The notes: generated by a model from the sequence alone, not told the origin. 64,000 nt of DNA from Certhia americana (GCA_018697195.1 CM031878.1:33025818-33089817), one strand, 5' to 3'; counted from the stretch's first letter, positions 36,616-49,687 are shown. Made by a program: numbers and translations.

Positions 36616-38095
36616 AGGGGGTGTGAACAAGAAGAAAGGAAGACACTGAATGAGTGAAAGTTTTGTTGATGGTGGAAGTTTAATGACTTCCCTTCTCAGT
36701 GCTCTTTGACTGCTTTCCAGCCGCTCCCCTCCTGGGCCCATTTCTGTGGCACACTGGGCTTGGCTGGGTGCCAGGGTGACAATCAATGTCTAAGCAGCCT
36801 CTTTGGGCAGAGATTATTCCTTGAGTCCCTTTGTTTTATTAGTGAGGAGGTAGGGGGCCACAGGGGTGATTTCTAAATTGAAACAGGATGTCCCGCTGGT
36901 GTCCCAGGCTGTGAAAGTCTCCATTTCACCGACTGTACTGGTGATGCAAGATGGCTTAAGTTAATCTAGTGAGACTAGGCTGCAGATTTCTTCTTTAGCT
37001 TTAGTACACAAAAAACCTCAGAGGGATGCCGCCTTAACAGACAGCTCTAGGGAGGCTGCTCCTCAGGATAATAACCCAACTAGAAATTATCATGTTAAAA
37101 CATGTATCTGAGTATGCCTATTATCCACAGACAGAGCTTTCTAAACTAACCGTGCTTCAGTCTCCCTGATAATTATACAAAATGCTTCAAGGAAATAAGT
37201 GATTGTGCTGGTATGCAAAATCACACACAAACAGGTATTAGTCAAATAGTTCTCTAATTCAGGCTTCTAGTTTTCTAATGCTTTGTGTAGCAAATTATAT
37301 GTCAGCAGTTTAAAAATCAGAAAATAGTAAGTTCATCAGTTTTAGTTCAGCATCTATCGTTTTTTGAACAATAAAATCTCAAAATTATATGCTTTTTATG
37401 CATGAACAACATTTACTAACTGTATTTGTATTGCCCATGTTTTTTATTAAGAAAATAAGAACAGAGCAGTGCATTAGAAAATATTCTAAATATAACATTG
37501 TTAAGCTCTTAGACAGAAAGCCTATTTTAAAAAATAAGTAGTTTTTTCTGTATATCCTGCTGGTATACCAAAATCTGATTCACAATACACCTATTTTTGA
37601 CTGGTTTAGGTAAAATATGGCATCTCTCCTTGTGAAAACAGTTTTTTTACTGTTGTCATCAGGAATTATTAGTAAATTTAGTGTCATATTTTACAGGTCA
37701 CTTCTGTTTACTGAGCTACATTGTTATATGGGTACTAAAAGCTGACAAAATTAAAAATATTCAGCCTTCACGGTTTCCCAGCCATTCCCCAGCCCCTCAC
37801 CAGAAGAGAGAGCACCAGATCAGACAGAACTTCAACCACTTGCACAAAATTAGACTCACTGGGTCCACAGCAAAACTGATGTTGATCACCAGGCTTCCTT
37901 AAAGCCAAACCAGCTGGTGCCCCACCCTGAGCTATTCTGGATATCCACCATGACAATGATACTTGATTTCCTACACAGAGCAATGGTAGCAACAATTTCA
38001 AACTGGTAGCAACACAGAAAAGGGAAATGGATGCAATTTCTATCCATACTTTGCGGATACAAATGCAGTAGCATGGATGAATATAGAATTACCAG

Positions 38096-38226
38096 AACAA
38101 AACAAAAGAGAAAAAAACAAACAAACAAAAAATCCAACCCAAACCAAACAAAAAACCCAAACCAAACAAACAAAGAAAAAACAAAAACAAACAAACAAAC
38201 AAAACACACAGAAAACCAAACCCAGG
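38096..38226 (+). repeat. (AAAC)n-rich low-complexity tract
   Basis: About 130 bases made of AAAC, CCAAAC and A-run units, ending in (AAAC)n near 38187-38203. Related short tracts lie at 12058-12093 and 50878-50910, and in reverse complement at 58249-58318. Confidence 0.9.
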
Positions 38227-41200
38227 CAAACAATGACCCCTCTACCCTTACATCCTTAATAGCTTCAAAAGCAAAAATCAGAATAAAAGAGAAAGTTCGT
38301 AAGCACAGAGAGGCTTAATGGGCAGTTCTGAAGCATATTGCAAAGTATGCAGATCTTAATTTCTGGCTTGAAATCTTGGGTGCTGCTTTCAGCAATATAA
38401 GATTAGGTGTTTCCTGTGTTGACACTTGGGCAACAGCTGTATTCCATAGCTGTGCTTCACAGCCACCGCTAGGTGCCTGGGCAGGAGCAGTGAATTCACA
38501 GAAGAGGCTTCTATCAGTCATGAGTTTCTCCCCTCCACAGAACAGTCTCAGTGCAGTTTGAAGACACTTGTCTGTCCTTGTGACACTAACTGTCCTGGAT
38601 TTTCCTGCCTCAGCACTAACACAACTGGAAACATTTTACCAGGAATAATGTTTTACCAAATATATAGCTACTGTTGTTGAAACGGAGACCTCGAAAAACC
38701 GGAATGGAGAGAGGAAAGCAGCATTATCAGTACAAATAATGTGAGATGTAACCCAAGAGACAGTGCCTTAGTCCAGTCATGCCACTCTCTCTAATCCAGG
38801 CCAGTTTAACATCATCACACACTGTAATAAGCACTTCACACTGAAGAAGAAGAAGAAGCAGATGGTGAAGAAAAGAAAAGCAAAACAGCATCAACATGAA
38901 AATCCATGTTTGAATCACTCTGACATTTCCTTATTGCTGGACAAGGAGAATCTGTACCTGCCAGGCAGACACTTCAGAAACTACCTACAGTTAGATTTCA
39001 TAGCAGGAGGAGCCCAGACTGAGGCATCTTCCATCTTTCTTCTGGTTTCTTTACTGTCGTCTTTCCATACACCATCAGTTAAGCTTTTCTGGCCTTCATT
39101 TTTATTTTTAAAAGAGTACTAGAGCTATTAGATACAATGACTATATTCAAGTAAATAACTTGGAAACCTACATATATTACCTTTTCTTCTTGGGAAGTAA
39201 TAAGGATTTAAGGCACCACAGAAGACAGCCACTTTCATTTCTTAATTAGGGTGAAATATCATGTGTGCACAGGTGTATGCTCAGACTATGCCTGCTGAGG
39301 ATTAAAAAGACTCCTGAAGAAGGAAGAATGAAAGATGTAAAATTTTGTCAAGAGACAGACACACAGCTGAATGTTGCAAACATCTTTCATCTTCACTGTC
39401 ATACAATACATCTGCTATTTATATCCAGAAATCAAACAATATTAACAGATAGACATATTTTGCTTTTATAACCATATAAATATGGTGATAATCACCTCAC
39501 TGAGCTGTGCCTACACTCAGAGCTGAAAAGGAAACTTATATATATCCAAGGCTCCCCATTCAGCATTGTTCCCTATATCCCTCTGGGACTGCACCATTTC
39601 ACCCACTAGTAGTCCTATCAGCATTGCAGTGGTCATTACTATCCCTACTCTTCTTTAGAGATTATTTTTGCAGTTCAAGGGTAACACATGTGCTCATATA
39701 AGCACAGATGCTTATATGAGTATGAATTTTAATGGCTGCATTAATGTAACTGCATGCACAAAGCACCTGAGTGAGAGCACATTGACAATTCACACTGAAT
39801 TAATGCACAGATTATTCCTTTCTTTATGATCAACTTATTTAAATAATTATTTCAATTCCTAGATCCCAACAGCTGACAACAGAGAACTCTACTGTGAATT
39901 TAAATTCTTTTGCATTATTTTGTGATTATACACACCAGAAAAAATTGTGATCTATAGGTGCACAGATGATTGTTCTGGCTATTAAAAAGGGAGTAAAAGT
40001 TACTGTGCATTTTAACTAACTAAAGAAAATTTTGTGGGATTAATTGGGCTCAAAAGCAGATGTCTTAGTTCATATGTTATGATTTTCTTATTTATAACAA
40101 TTTTTTTAATGTCACCATGATTCTGGCATGTCAGAATTTTTTACCATAAATTGTATGTATGTAACTGTTTGTGTATACCTGAAGATAAATTCAAGTACAT
40201 TTTTGCGGTCTTGGGCAAGATTCAGAGACCCACAGAGCAGAAGTTATTATTAATTTCTGATTTCATCTCTAATGAAACCCAGCCATGCTAGCTGGGTCAT
40301 TTGTAAGCAAAAATGTTCTTTGGACTACTTTCTCTCCTGATTTTGAGAAAGCCTCTGGCAAGCTCCTTTTTCAGCTAGCCCATGTCTGGGTTTTTTTAAG
40401 CTTGTGCTTCTGAGACAGCAGAACCAAACCACAGTAAGTGCTCAGAGCTCCGAGCTCAGTTTTAGAATTACAGCTGATTCTGCAGATGAAGCAGAACTTG
40501 TGTGCAGTGAAAGTAGTGGGGATTGCTTCCACACCTCAGGTTTTGTCACAGTGTCTTGGCCTGCTTCTCTACAATGTCAGACAGCTGCAGCAATAACATA
40601 GCAGCACAGGCTGCATGCCCCTGCTAGTTTTTCATGTCTTTGTAGGAGCCTTTATAGGCAACACACTGTGTGTGTGATGAGAGGAAGAAAAAAAGTGAAA
40701 ACAAAATGTGAAGTGCTATCTTTTTTTCTTTCAGGATCAGAAAGATCAGATAAGGCAACATTTGGTTTGCAAAGACATCAGTGCAGAGAGCTGTGTTTAA
40801 AAAGGTACTTTCACATCACAGGGTGGAAGGATTGCTGCTCAGTGTAGTTTTTCAAAGGTTGCAACAATCACTTTTAAATTCTCACTTGCCTGTTCCCTCA
40901 CCAGAGAGCAGGGAGTCCACAACATCTGAAACAGCTATTCTTCCCCCAGGCTCCCTAGAATAAAAGCTAACTGCACACTGAGGGTGACAAGGCCTGCTCG
41001 TGGGGGGTGGTTGTCATTTCGGCTTTCTTTTCTTCTTTTTGATTCATACTAAGAGCTTCTAAGATTTTCCAGTTATGGAGCAGAACTCCTGGCTGCCCAT
41101 TCTGTAGGCAATGTCTTCCACCAAGCAGTCACTTTGCTGTGCTGTAAAACAATGTTACAAAAACAAATGCTGCTTTGAATATTTAATATCGTTGAAGAAC

Positions 41201-41396
41201 CAATGCAGAGTATTGGTCTGATAAAGGTGTAGAGAAGTCACAGTCAAATTATCTTTTACTGTCTAGACAAATGCAGAGAAAACTCTGCAAGCACTCAAAT
41301 ATTCAGCAGCTCACAGTAATTGTAAGAACATCATCCTTCTTCTAGAAACATTATTTTCTATTGTTAATATTTCTGCTCCCTTTCATACTTCAGAAA

Positions 41397-42148
41397 ATCA
41401 TAGAACCATAGAATATGCTGAGTTGGATAGGACTCATTAGTATAATCAAAGTCCAGCTCCTGGTCCTTCACAGGTTCACCCAAGTGTCACACCACGAGCC
41501 TGAGAGCACTGTCCAAATACTTCTTGATCTCTGTCAGGATGGTGCTGTGATCACTTCCCTGGCAAACCTGTTCTAGTGCCCAACCACTCTCAAGAGGAAG
41601 AAACTTTGCCTGATATTTAGCCTAACCCTCCCCTGACACAGCTACAGTCCATTCACTCAGGTGCTGTCACTGGTCACCACAGAGAACAGATCAGTGCCTG
41701 CTCCTTCTCTTCCCCTCATGAGGAAGTTATAACTGCAGTGAGCTCTGTCCTGTCTCCTCTTCCCCAGGCTGAACAGACCAAGTGGCCTCAGCCAGTTGTC
41801 ATGCCTTCCCCTCACAGCTCTTCACCATCCTCACAGCCATCCTTTGGACACTGTCTAATAATTTACTACCTTTTTCATATTGTGACACCCAGAACTTCCC
41901 CCAGCACTTGAGGTGAGGCCACCCCAGCTCAGAGCACAGCAGGACAATCCCCTCCCTTGCCTGGCTGGCCATGCTGTGCCTGATGCACCCCAGGACAGGG
42001 TTGTTCCTCCTGGCTGCCAGGGCACTGCTGGCTTGTGTTCAACTTGCCATCAACCAGGACCCCCAGGTGCCTTTTTGCAGGGCTGCATGATCTTGTACCC
42101 CAGTCAGTCCATACTTGTGGGCTTGCCCCATCCCAGTTGGTAATATCC
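41397..42148 (-). mobile_element. CR1 LINE 3' third
   Basis: The plus-strand start (ATCATAGAACCATAGAATAT, then GAGTTGGATAGGACT) is the reverse complement of a CR1 3' end. Further in, the minus strand encodes the C-terminal ORF2 segment, including FWVSQYEKGSKLL near 41850-41890, and an upstream stretch matching CIRHSMASQARGGIVLL near 41960. Frame breaks are numerous. The FWVSQYEK block is shared with the plus-strand copy at 6605-7524, suggesting the same subfamily. Confidence 0.93.
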
Positions 42149-43084
42149 CAATCATATACAATTGAAGTGCTGAGACTATAAACTTATTTTCTGGAGTTTT
42201 TTCTTCTTTTGTTTTATTTTTAATGTTTTTTGGTTCGTCAGTTGGAGGTTTTTTGTTTGTTTTTTTTACCTAAGACATGTCTGATTTCCCAGCAACATTA
42301 TCTCACACACGCCATTTGAGAAATCTTTAAAAGTGCCTTTTTAAAGCATTATTCCTACATTCTTCTCAATGTGTTTCCATTATACTCATTAATATACAGT
42401 TTGTATTTACCTAATTCCACATGGGTGTACTGTGTGTGAGACTGGCACAATGTGGGGGCTCTGCCTTTGCCACATGCAGCTGCAGCTAGTCTGCTGTGAG
42501 GTAGAATGGTGACTATTGACTGCAGATGAACAGAAAGGGACCCAAATATTGTCAAAGACTCAAAATCATAATCTTTCAAGCATTCAGTAGCTGAAAACAA
42601 AATTGGTACTTCAGGACAATACTTTGTGGTACATAAAAGGATGGAGACAGAGAAAAGGAATGTATACTAGGACAATGAGTTTCTCTGTTTGAGGCAATGA
42701 AAAAGAAGAGGGGAATAACAAACCTCTGTAACTATTTTAAATGCAAAATATTTGAGGTCAGAGTTTCCAGGGTCTCTAGGTTTTGGATTTTTGGTTTGGT
42801 TTGGGTTGGGTTTTATCTTTTGTATGGTGACTCTCCTTCATTTCTTTGGTTTTATGGAGTAGTAAAAATGGCACTGAAAAAGTCTTGGTCATGAAATCTG
42901 TATTCTGGTTCCTTTTCTGCCACTGACCTTTCACATGACCTGAAACAAATCATTCTAAATCTGCTTCTTTCTGTACTCTAGATACAGAAGGTTAGGTTGT
43001 CAGTCAGCTTTCACATATAATAACTAACTTTAGGGAGTTCTCCAAAGGTTTGAAGATGTTCATCTGTAATGCAGTAAAGACCAG
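42149..43084. other. Unique noncoding sequence between two CR1 copies
   Basis: T-rich at 42185-42270 (GTTTT and T runs); otherwise nothing recognised. Confidence 0.5.
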
Positions 43085-44278
43085 CAGTACAAAGTCACAT
43101 TTAGCCTTCTACAGGGCTGTCTAAGAGGTGAGTCTCAGTGGATGAGAGACATCAGTACATTTGCTTACTGTTGACTTTAGCAACATTTTTGAGACAGTCT
43201 CTTGTAACTACTGAAGCTGAAGTCAGATAAATGGACAGTGACACATTATGAAAACTGGCTTAACTGCCTGGCTTAAAGAGTTGTGTTCAGTAGCATAAAG
43301 TCCTGCTGCAGCTCATTCAGCAGCAATGTGCCCCATGGGTGGATCACAGGGACAGTACTATTTCATTCCCTCATGAATGTCGAGAAAGACTAGATAGAGC
43401 TTGTAGGTGACACAAAACTGGGAGGGTTTGGTTGCTAGACCTGTTATGTAGTTCAGCCACCCAGGGGTACTTGGACAAGCTGGAGAAATGGGTTGACTGA
43501 AATCTCATGAAGACTGACACAAGGAAATGTTAAGCCCTAATCCAGAGAATCCAGAATCCAGAGAGAAATCAGCCCATGCACCAGCACATGCCTGGATGCT
43601 GACTTACCAGAAAGTAGCTTTTCAGAAGAAGACCTGAAGAGCCCTTGTGGACAGCATCTGATTGACTCAACAATGTGCTCTTGCAGCAAAGAGGGCAAAC
43701 AACCTCCTGTGCTCCATTAGGAAAGTGACAGGAGGTGCAGGGAAGTAATTCTTACCCTCTGCTCAGCACTGCTGAGACATATCTTTGTGCTGGACAAGTT
43801 CTGCTCTCCACACTAAAAGGGTTGCATGGACATAATGGAGAAAGCACAGTAAAGGCCAGGAAAATGGTTAAGGAACCAGAGCATCTCTTACACAAGGAGA
43901 AGATGAGAGAGAGCTGTGACAATAAAGTCTGAAGAGCAAGCTGAAAGGCATGTGTGTAATTATCTCATAGAAAGGTGTAAAGAAAACAGGGACAGATTTC
44001 TCAGTGATGCCCAGTTAAAGACCACCAGGCAATGGACACAAACTGAATTTTGGGAAACACTACCCAAACACCAGAAAACCCTTTGTTGTGATGAGGTTGG
44101 TCATGCCTATGGACTGGAATGCCCAGTGAGGTTGTGAAGTCTCCAGCCTTGGAAATTCTAAAACCCTGCCTGGACTATGACCCAAGCAATCTGTAATGGT
44201 TAAGCCTGCTCCGAGCAAGTTGTGACAGTCTAGATGATCTTCAGAGATCCCTTCCATCTTAAACTGTTCTGTATGTGA
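43085..44278 (+). mobile_element. Old CR1 LINE copy, decayed ORF2
   Basis: The plus strand contains strongly decayed reverse-transcriptase blocks in the family order: VDFSNIFETVS near 43165-43205 (consensus DFSKAFDTVS), a GDTKLGG-like block near 43410 (read VTQNWEG after a frameshift), CSIRKVTGGAG-like sequence near 43715-43740, and the tail with GATGATCTTCAGAGATCCCT at 44233-44252. Stops and frameshifts throughout make it an old inactive copy. The 5' border is approximate. It faces the minus-strand CR1 at 41397-42148. Confidence 0.85.
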
Positions 44279-45821
44279 AATATTCTTCAGTGGTTAGTTA
44301 GCAGTAATTTTTTTAAAAATTTCTAACAGAAAACTTACAGAAGCAAAAATCCTTGTTGTTGTTTTTGTTGGAGTAGCTATTCTGTTCTGTGGTTTGGTGG
44401 TTGGCATTTTTCCCCAGGTGATTTAAAATGGACAAAAAAGCTTTTTCATCAACAATGAAACAAAAAGAAATTGCTGAACTTCAGTTACATTCTTTCTGTC
44501 ACAGGTCTGCTCATATCATGCCTAGGTCTCTTTGTTCCCCAGTTGTTGCTTCCTAAGCCTGACTCCTCTGCCTGACCATGGCCCTGCCACTTTCAGCCTC
44601 TGAGAACATGGAATGATTATGTCCCTTGGTCAGGAAAATGCCCATGTGTTTTCTCTGCTACATAGACCCTGCATTGATAGAGCCCTGTGTTTTTGTTGAC
44701 AACAAAAAAAGATTACACTGAAAGGATTGTTGCTCAGGGTTCAGGTATACTAGCAGTATTCAAATAGGTCTGTAGTCTCTTCCAGTATATTTTGCAGCAT
44801 GATTTCAAAAAAGAGTGGCCAGTTTAATGGCTCCTCAAAACAAATCTGTTTCAGCATCCCCATTCCTGAAAGGATGTGGCTGAAGTATTTCATACAGATT
44901 ACAGTCATCTTCCTTTCCAGTTGGAAAAATATCTAGAAATACACATAGTGAAGCAAAGGGATTTCCAGCTGTGGCTTACTTCTTAAACAATACTATGTCA
45001 GTGAGATCTCATGGAAGAGATGAAAAAAATGTTATGATTTGAGACAGTACATTTTTTTTCTTTTTTTGTGTTCTATGCCTTAATAAGATAAAATTTAGAG
45101 ATAGCAATGCTGCACTGAACTATGGACAAGGAAAGCATTTCAGTTATGCCTATGAGAGAAGCTCCAAATTCACCCTGAGAGTGGAAATGGTACCCTGTCT
45201 CTACATGTATTTATTTTATTTACCTGGTATTGTGTTTGGCTTAACCACAAAAAATAAAACATTCTACATGGCAATTGCCATATTTCCAAGGGCCATATGT
45301 CTATTTTTCCCTGTGTTAGGCTGTGAAGAAAAAGATAATATAATACATTTATCTTCTCATAGAGCAGAAACTTGGGATATGTCAACTAACTTAGGCTTTC
45401 CAGCCCTGTTGTAATTGTAGCTCAGGGTAGCTCCATACAGAAATAAAAGGCAGAGATAAATTCTTTTTCTTGGCACTTTTGACAGTGACACAGGACAAGG
45501 CTAATGCAAAATTTAAACATTAAAACTGGTATCAACACTTTGATGGGCCCATTTTTAAAACAAGCACAATAAATGCAATTTCATCTATGCAACATCCAAG
45601 CATACCCATCTGCTGCTGAGGCACACAGCTGTTTCTTTTTCTTAAGAAATGCTTCTTGTCAGTTATTTTGAAGAGATGACTTAGAATATATTTTATGCTT
45701 AAGTTTATTATGAACATAGCAAAGGTTTAGCCCAAAAGGCACCTAATTTTTTACAACAGTTTGCACATATTTGGATATACTTCAACTGTTCCAGAGAAAA
45801 GAAAAAGCAAGAGCAACTTAC

Positions 45822-45965
45822 CATTCCCAAGACAAAATGATGACCCAGGTTCTCAAGGCTGTCATAACATTTTCTACTGAGATTTACCATGGTTTTTCCA
45901 TAGATTAATGAGATAGTACCCAATAAAAAGGTCAAGACATCTTCTCCCCACATGAGGAGGCTGAA
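45822..45965 (-). other. Candidate coding exon with a hydrophobic segment
   Basis: On the minus strand a tract rich in T with two AG choices (TTGCCAG before 45976, or TTTTTGCAG before 45965) precedes an open frame that ends at a near-consensus donor, GGAATG|GTAAGTT, at 45822/45821. Taking the 45965 start gives 144 bp, 48 codons, phase 0-0. The peptide starts FSLLMWGEDVLTFLLGTISL, a possible membrane segment, and continues KTMVNLSRKCYDSLENLGHH. It contains no CpG, and AT-rich DNA often gives hydrophobic frames by chance. The family is not recognised. The same phase would allow joining to 34258-34395. Confidence 0.28.
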
Positions 45966-46347
45966 CTGCAAAAACACTGGCAACAAAGCAGAAGAAAATT
46001 CGTCAGCTAAATTAACAGATGTGATGTATGAAATTCTTTACATTTATTAGCTTATGATGTGAAGACGAGCATGTTATCAGGATCACTTTTTCAAAAGCGA
46101 ACCACTGATGGCTAATAGTATCAAGATGTTTAGTGTTTAAACAAGGAATCTGGGCATTTTGCTGTCTGCTCCACATGAATATTCTACCATGAGAGCTGCA
46201 GTTGTTTCAGATTTCCTACTTACACTGAGTGGAATTGATGCCAGACAGCAGGTTTGCTTGTACAGCTGAGCTAAGTTTACAGCCCCTCTCACTTTTATGG
46301 ACCCAGAGAGCTGGCTGGTTTGCATGCTTCATCCACTTGAAATACAA

Positions 46348-46522
46348 TCAGGTCACAGCGTGGAGAGGAAAACTGTTGCTGAAGTCAGAAATTATTAGAT
46401 TTTCGTCAGTTTGTTCCCGTAAAGCAAATATTGTTCCCAGTGTCCCCACTGTTTTCGATGTCAGCTCTTCAAAACTTTCGTTCAGTTCATCATACGTATT
46501 ATGCATAAGGTCATGGATGTTA
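46348..46522 (-). other. CpG-enriched candidate exon, possibly terminal
   Basis: The minus strand has a 57-codon open frame after a CATTCAG acceptor-like border (46522; an alternative at 46532), ending in TGA at 46350-46348. The peptide starts NIHDLMHNTYDELNESFEEL and continues TSKTVGTLGTIFALREQTDE. It is acidic and polar, unlike chance frames in AT-rich DNA. Six CpG fall within about 140 bp, whereas neighbouring kilobases have almost none. No good donor is seen before the stop, so a terminal coding exon is possible; an AATAAA lies about 300 bp further on the minus strand (near 46040). The acceptor tract is weak and the family is not recognised. Confidence 0.35.
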
Positions 46523-49009
46523 CTGAATGTTACTGAATGCAATATTTATAGATAGGCAGCTAAAGTTAATACAATGTCTTTACTAGTTTAAAATTTAGAA
46601 AAATGCAGAGGAATTTCTGCAACTCCTGTTAGAACAGTAATTACAGGAAGTAAATAGTGGAAAAAATATGTTTCCTCATATTCCTATTTTTTAAGAAAGA
46701 GTTTTAGTATAGGAAAAATCTTATCAAATGTAAATGAACTGTCAAGACCTTCAACATGAGTCCTGAGAAGTGTTTCAGATATCATTAGTTTAAGTTTGAC
46801 TTCTTTAATTTTTCATCTTATTTGAAGGAGTAACACCAATTGTCATCAACTTTTCTTAAAGTAACAAAGAAAACAAAGGCCATACTTTTTTTTTTTTGTT
46901 TAATAAGAATAATATTGATATGTTTTGAATGGTAATATTTTGCTTTAACAGACTACCCCTATGTTGAATTTTTTCATTGAAAAATACCAGCTTCTGAAAA
47001 CAGCAATTATATCAAAAGATATTGTAAAAGAATTGCTACTTGTTAAATCCCAATTTGAACTGTAGGCAAACGTAATTGTTCTGTAATGTAATATTTTATT
47101 CACTAAAGTTCCATTGAAATACCAGAAGTCATCCTGTGGAAGCTGTAGGAAAATCATAAGTGGCATATCCAGTATGAGAAGGAGATATCCCAAACCAGAA
47201 CTCTGGCAGGTTACAGGCAGAGTAGTACCAAGAGGTCTCACAAGGCTGGATGCAGCTCATGAGCAAGTTGTGGTAATCCTACCCATGTCCTTCTCAGATG
47301 CATACTAACACCACTTGTTAGGCAAATTAACCAGTCTGGTCTGCTAGTTTAAAAATGCCTTACCAATGTCTCCCCTTTCCCACGGCACAGGAGATGTCTG
47401 AAAAAATGCTAGTAAGAATTTCAATCTTTTGCCATTGTCTGGGTACCAGCCACATTAGTGTGCTCTGACTTTGAGGTCATTACATCCAGCATTTGCATGT
47501 CACAAAGTCTGGGATACAGCATTTCAGCAGCTGAACTGCACATAGATCCACAGAAAAGCACAGCGTATCATTTCCCTTTAAAGTATGACAGGAAATTGTA
47601 TAGGCAGAACACAGATTATCTGAAAGTGGTGCTTGACAGAAAGATCCAAATGCAGCCTTCAGTTATGACAGATGTCCATGACTAGTGTTCACTGCATATC
47701 TCAGCAATGGGAAAAATATTCTTACACAGACTGTATACGATGAGAAACCAAGAAGTAAATACAGCAGCATTTGATTTTGGTCTATAGCTGAACTAAGATA
47801 TTTGGTCCATTCTAAGGATTATTGCTCCTGACAGTTACGCTTTCCAGATGGAAGGGAGAATGTCCAATATACTGCTGGATTGTACTGTCAAGGTATCAGA
47901 GGTAAAGGTTTGATTTGGAGGATGTGTGAGGGCTAGATGGGCAGCAGAACATGACCAAGGGAAGACTTGCAGAACCTCCTGCCAGGAAGAGATGTTGTCC
48001 AGCATTAGTAAAGATCAAAAATGCTGCAGAGTAGAGACACTGCACTGTGGAGACCTTTCAGTTTGTCTAGAGACACACATTCTGAATTGCCATGTTGAAA
48101 AGCAGAAGTTTGCAGATGATTTTTGCAGAAAAATATGTTCAGAAATAACCAAAGGTGGGGTTTCTTATTTAGTCTGTCCATTTCAACATTTCCTTGGTTG
48201 GTATCTGACACCATGGGAACAGCAGCAACATGTACTACCAGCCCTATTAAAGGAATATGGACAGAAATTCACACAGTACAATGTCTTTTGCAGGTTACTG
48301 CAGTCCTGTAAGGACTAAAGGAAGTACTGCCTGGGCATATAAGAAAATAACATGGAATGTATAAATGCTCTCATTTATATGTTAGCGTATTTGTATATTT
48401 TCAGCCAACATAACCTGAACCTTAGCAGGGCACAAATGCAAATGACATAAGTTCTTAGGCTACATTCAAAAGAGGTAAGATTTCAGAAGAAACCCTACAA
48501 GAACTAAATTCTCAAGGATTTAGAAATAATCAAAGGCATTTCAGAAAATCAACAAGTTTAGCACTTGTATTTGTTTCATCAATAAGCTTGTGCTAGTGTT
48601 TAAAACAGGTTGTATTTATATAAGCTAGGAAAGCATTCATAAGGTGATACAATTTCACTGTGCCATATCTGCATTTTGTAAAACTCATTGCATACTATTG
48701 CTTCTTATTTTCATCTTCTAAAACAGATCAACACAAAACAAGAAATAGAAAGAGAGGTCAGTGCTTTGTCAGGCAGACAAAGTTTTGTGTTCTCTGTTAC
48801 ATTCAATTCAGGATTAACTGGACAAAATTTTCATCTCCATTCACTAAGGGATCAGACCACCGTTTCAACAGTTCCTCCAAAACAAGTATGTTGTTCTACA
48901 AAATGGTTGACAAACCATTAAGCTAGCATCCAAGACCTCTATGAAGATAGGTAACTAATTAAATACAGAGTAATTTCTAGATATCACATGCTGTTACCAC
49001 GTGGAAGAA

Positions 49010-49268
49010 GAGAATCACACAGAGTCAATTAGGTTGGAAAAAATCTGTGAGATCATAGAGCCCAACCTGTGATTGAATGCCACCCTGTCAACCAGACCAT
49101 GGCACAGATTGACTCATCCTTAAACACTTTTAGTGACAGTGACTCTGCCACCTCCTTGGGCAGCCCACTCCAATGCCCAGTCACTCTTTCTGCAAGGAAA
49201 TTCTTCCTGATGTCCAACCTACACCTCTCCTGGCACAGCTTAAGACTGTTGCCTCTTGTCCTGAATAA
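49010..49268 (-). mobile_element. CR1 LINE 3' tail fragment
   Basis: The plus-strand start (GAATCACACAGAGTCAATTA, then GGTTGGAAAAAATC) is a reversed CR1 3' end. The body (CCACCTCCTTGGGCAGCCCA near 49150; AAATTCTTCCTGATGTCCAA near 49200; GACTGTTGCCTCTTGTCCTG near 49245) is the reversed 3' UTR and ORF2 end. It is relatively well preserved, suggesting a younger insertion than most copies here. Confidence 0.93.
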
Positions 49269-49687
49269 ATCTAAAATAAGAATTACTTTAAACCTGTGAA
49301 ATTTGTCTATCTGTACTACAGCTACAAATAATTATTTAGAAAGCTTAATGCAAAGTAGCTTACTAGATAGAGAACACTGAAAAATTAGAAATCTTTACTA
49401 ATGACAAAAAGGCTCAGTCCAAACACTTATAATTCATATCCTCAAGTAAAAGAAAATTATTTGTTAAATAATACTTTAGATGTTTTAAGGCCAAGGCATC
49501 ATTATCATCTTTGCATTGCCTATCAAAGACTGAAAAACTGTGGTTTAAGATCATTTTTTTGTACCAGAGTTTGGGTACAATGCCTGCAAGGTACTTAGGA
49601 TAATGTCACAAAAGAAACAGTATTCATTTGTATTTATTCCTTTAGAAAGTGAATGAAACTTTAAGGACTGGATTTTATGATAACAGG

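Larger units (their letters stand above)
34396..41396. other. Unique sequence with homopolymers
   Basis: Seven kilobases without a recognised gene or interspersed repeat. The notable contents are the T23 and A48 runs near 36.5 kb, a GC-richer island at 36640-36980 and the AAAC-rich tract at 38096-38226. The remainder is ordinary AT-rich DNA. Confidence 0.5.
44279..49009. other. Unique sequence with candidate exons
   Basis: About 4.7 kb without recognised repeats. Two exon-like intervals on the minus strand (45822-45965 and 46348-46522) are listed separately. Frames at 47458-48318 on the plus strand show no recognised protein. Confidence 0.45.

Noticed and set aside
47361..47400. 34-bp exon-like block on the minus strand ending at GTAAGGC
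   Set aside because: A good pyrimidine tract and donor, but too short to judge, and no supporting neighbour in phase.
47926..48318. 130-codon plus-strand ORF containing KFADDF
   Set aside because: The short motif resembles the reverse-transcriptase box, but no other CR1 or viral block surrounds it in order, so the match is likely chance.
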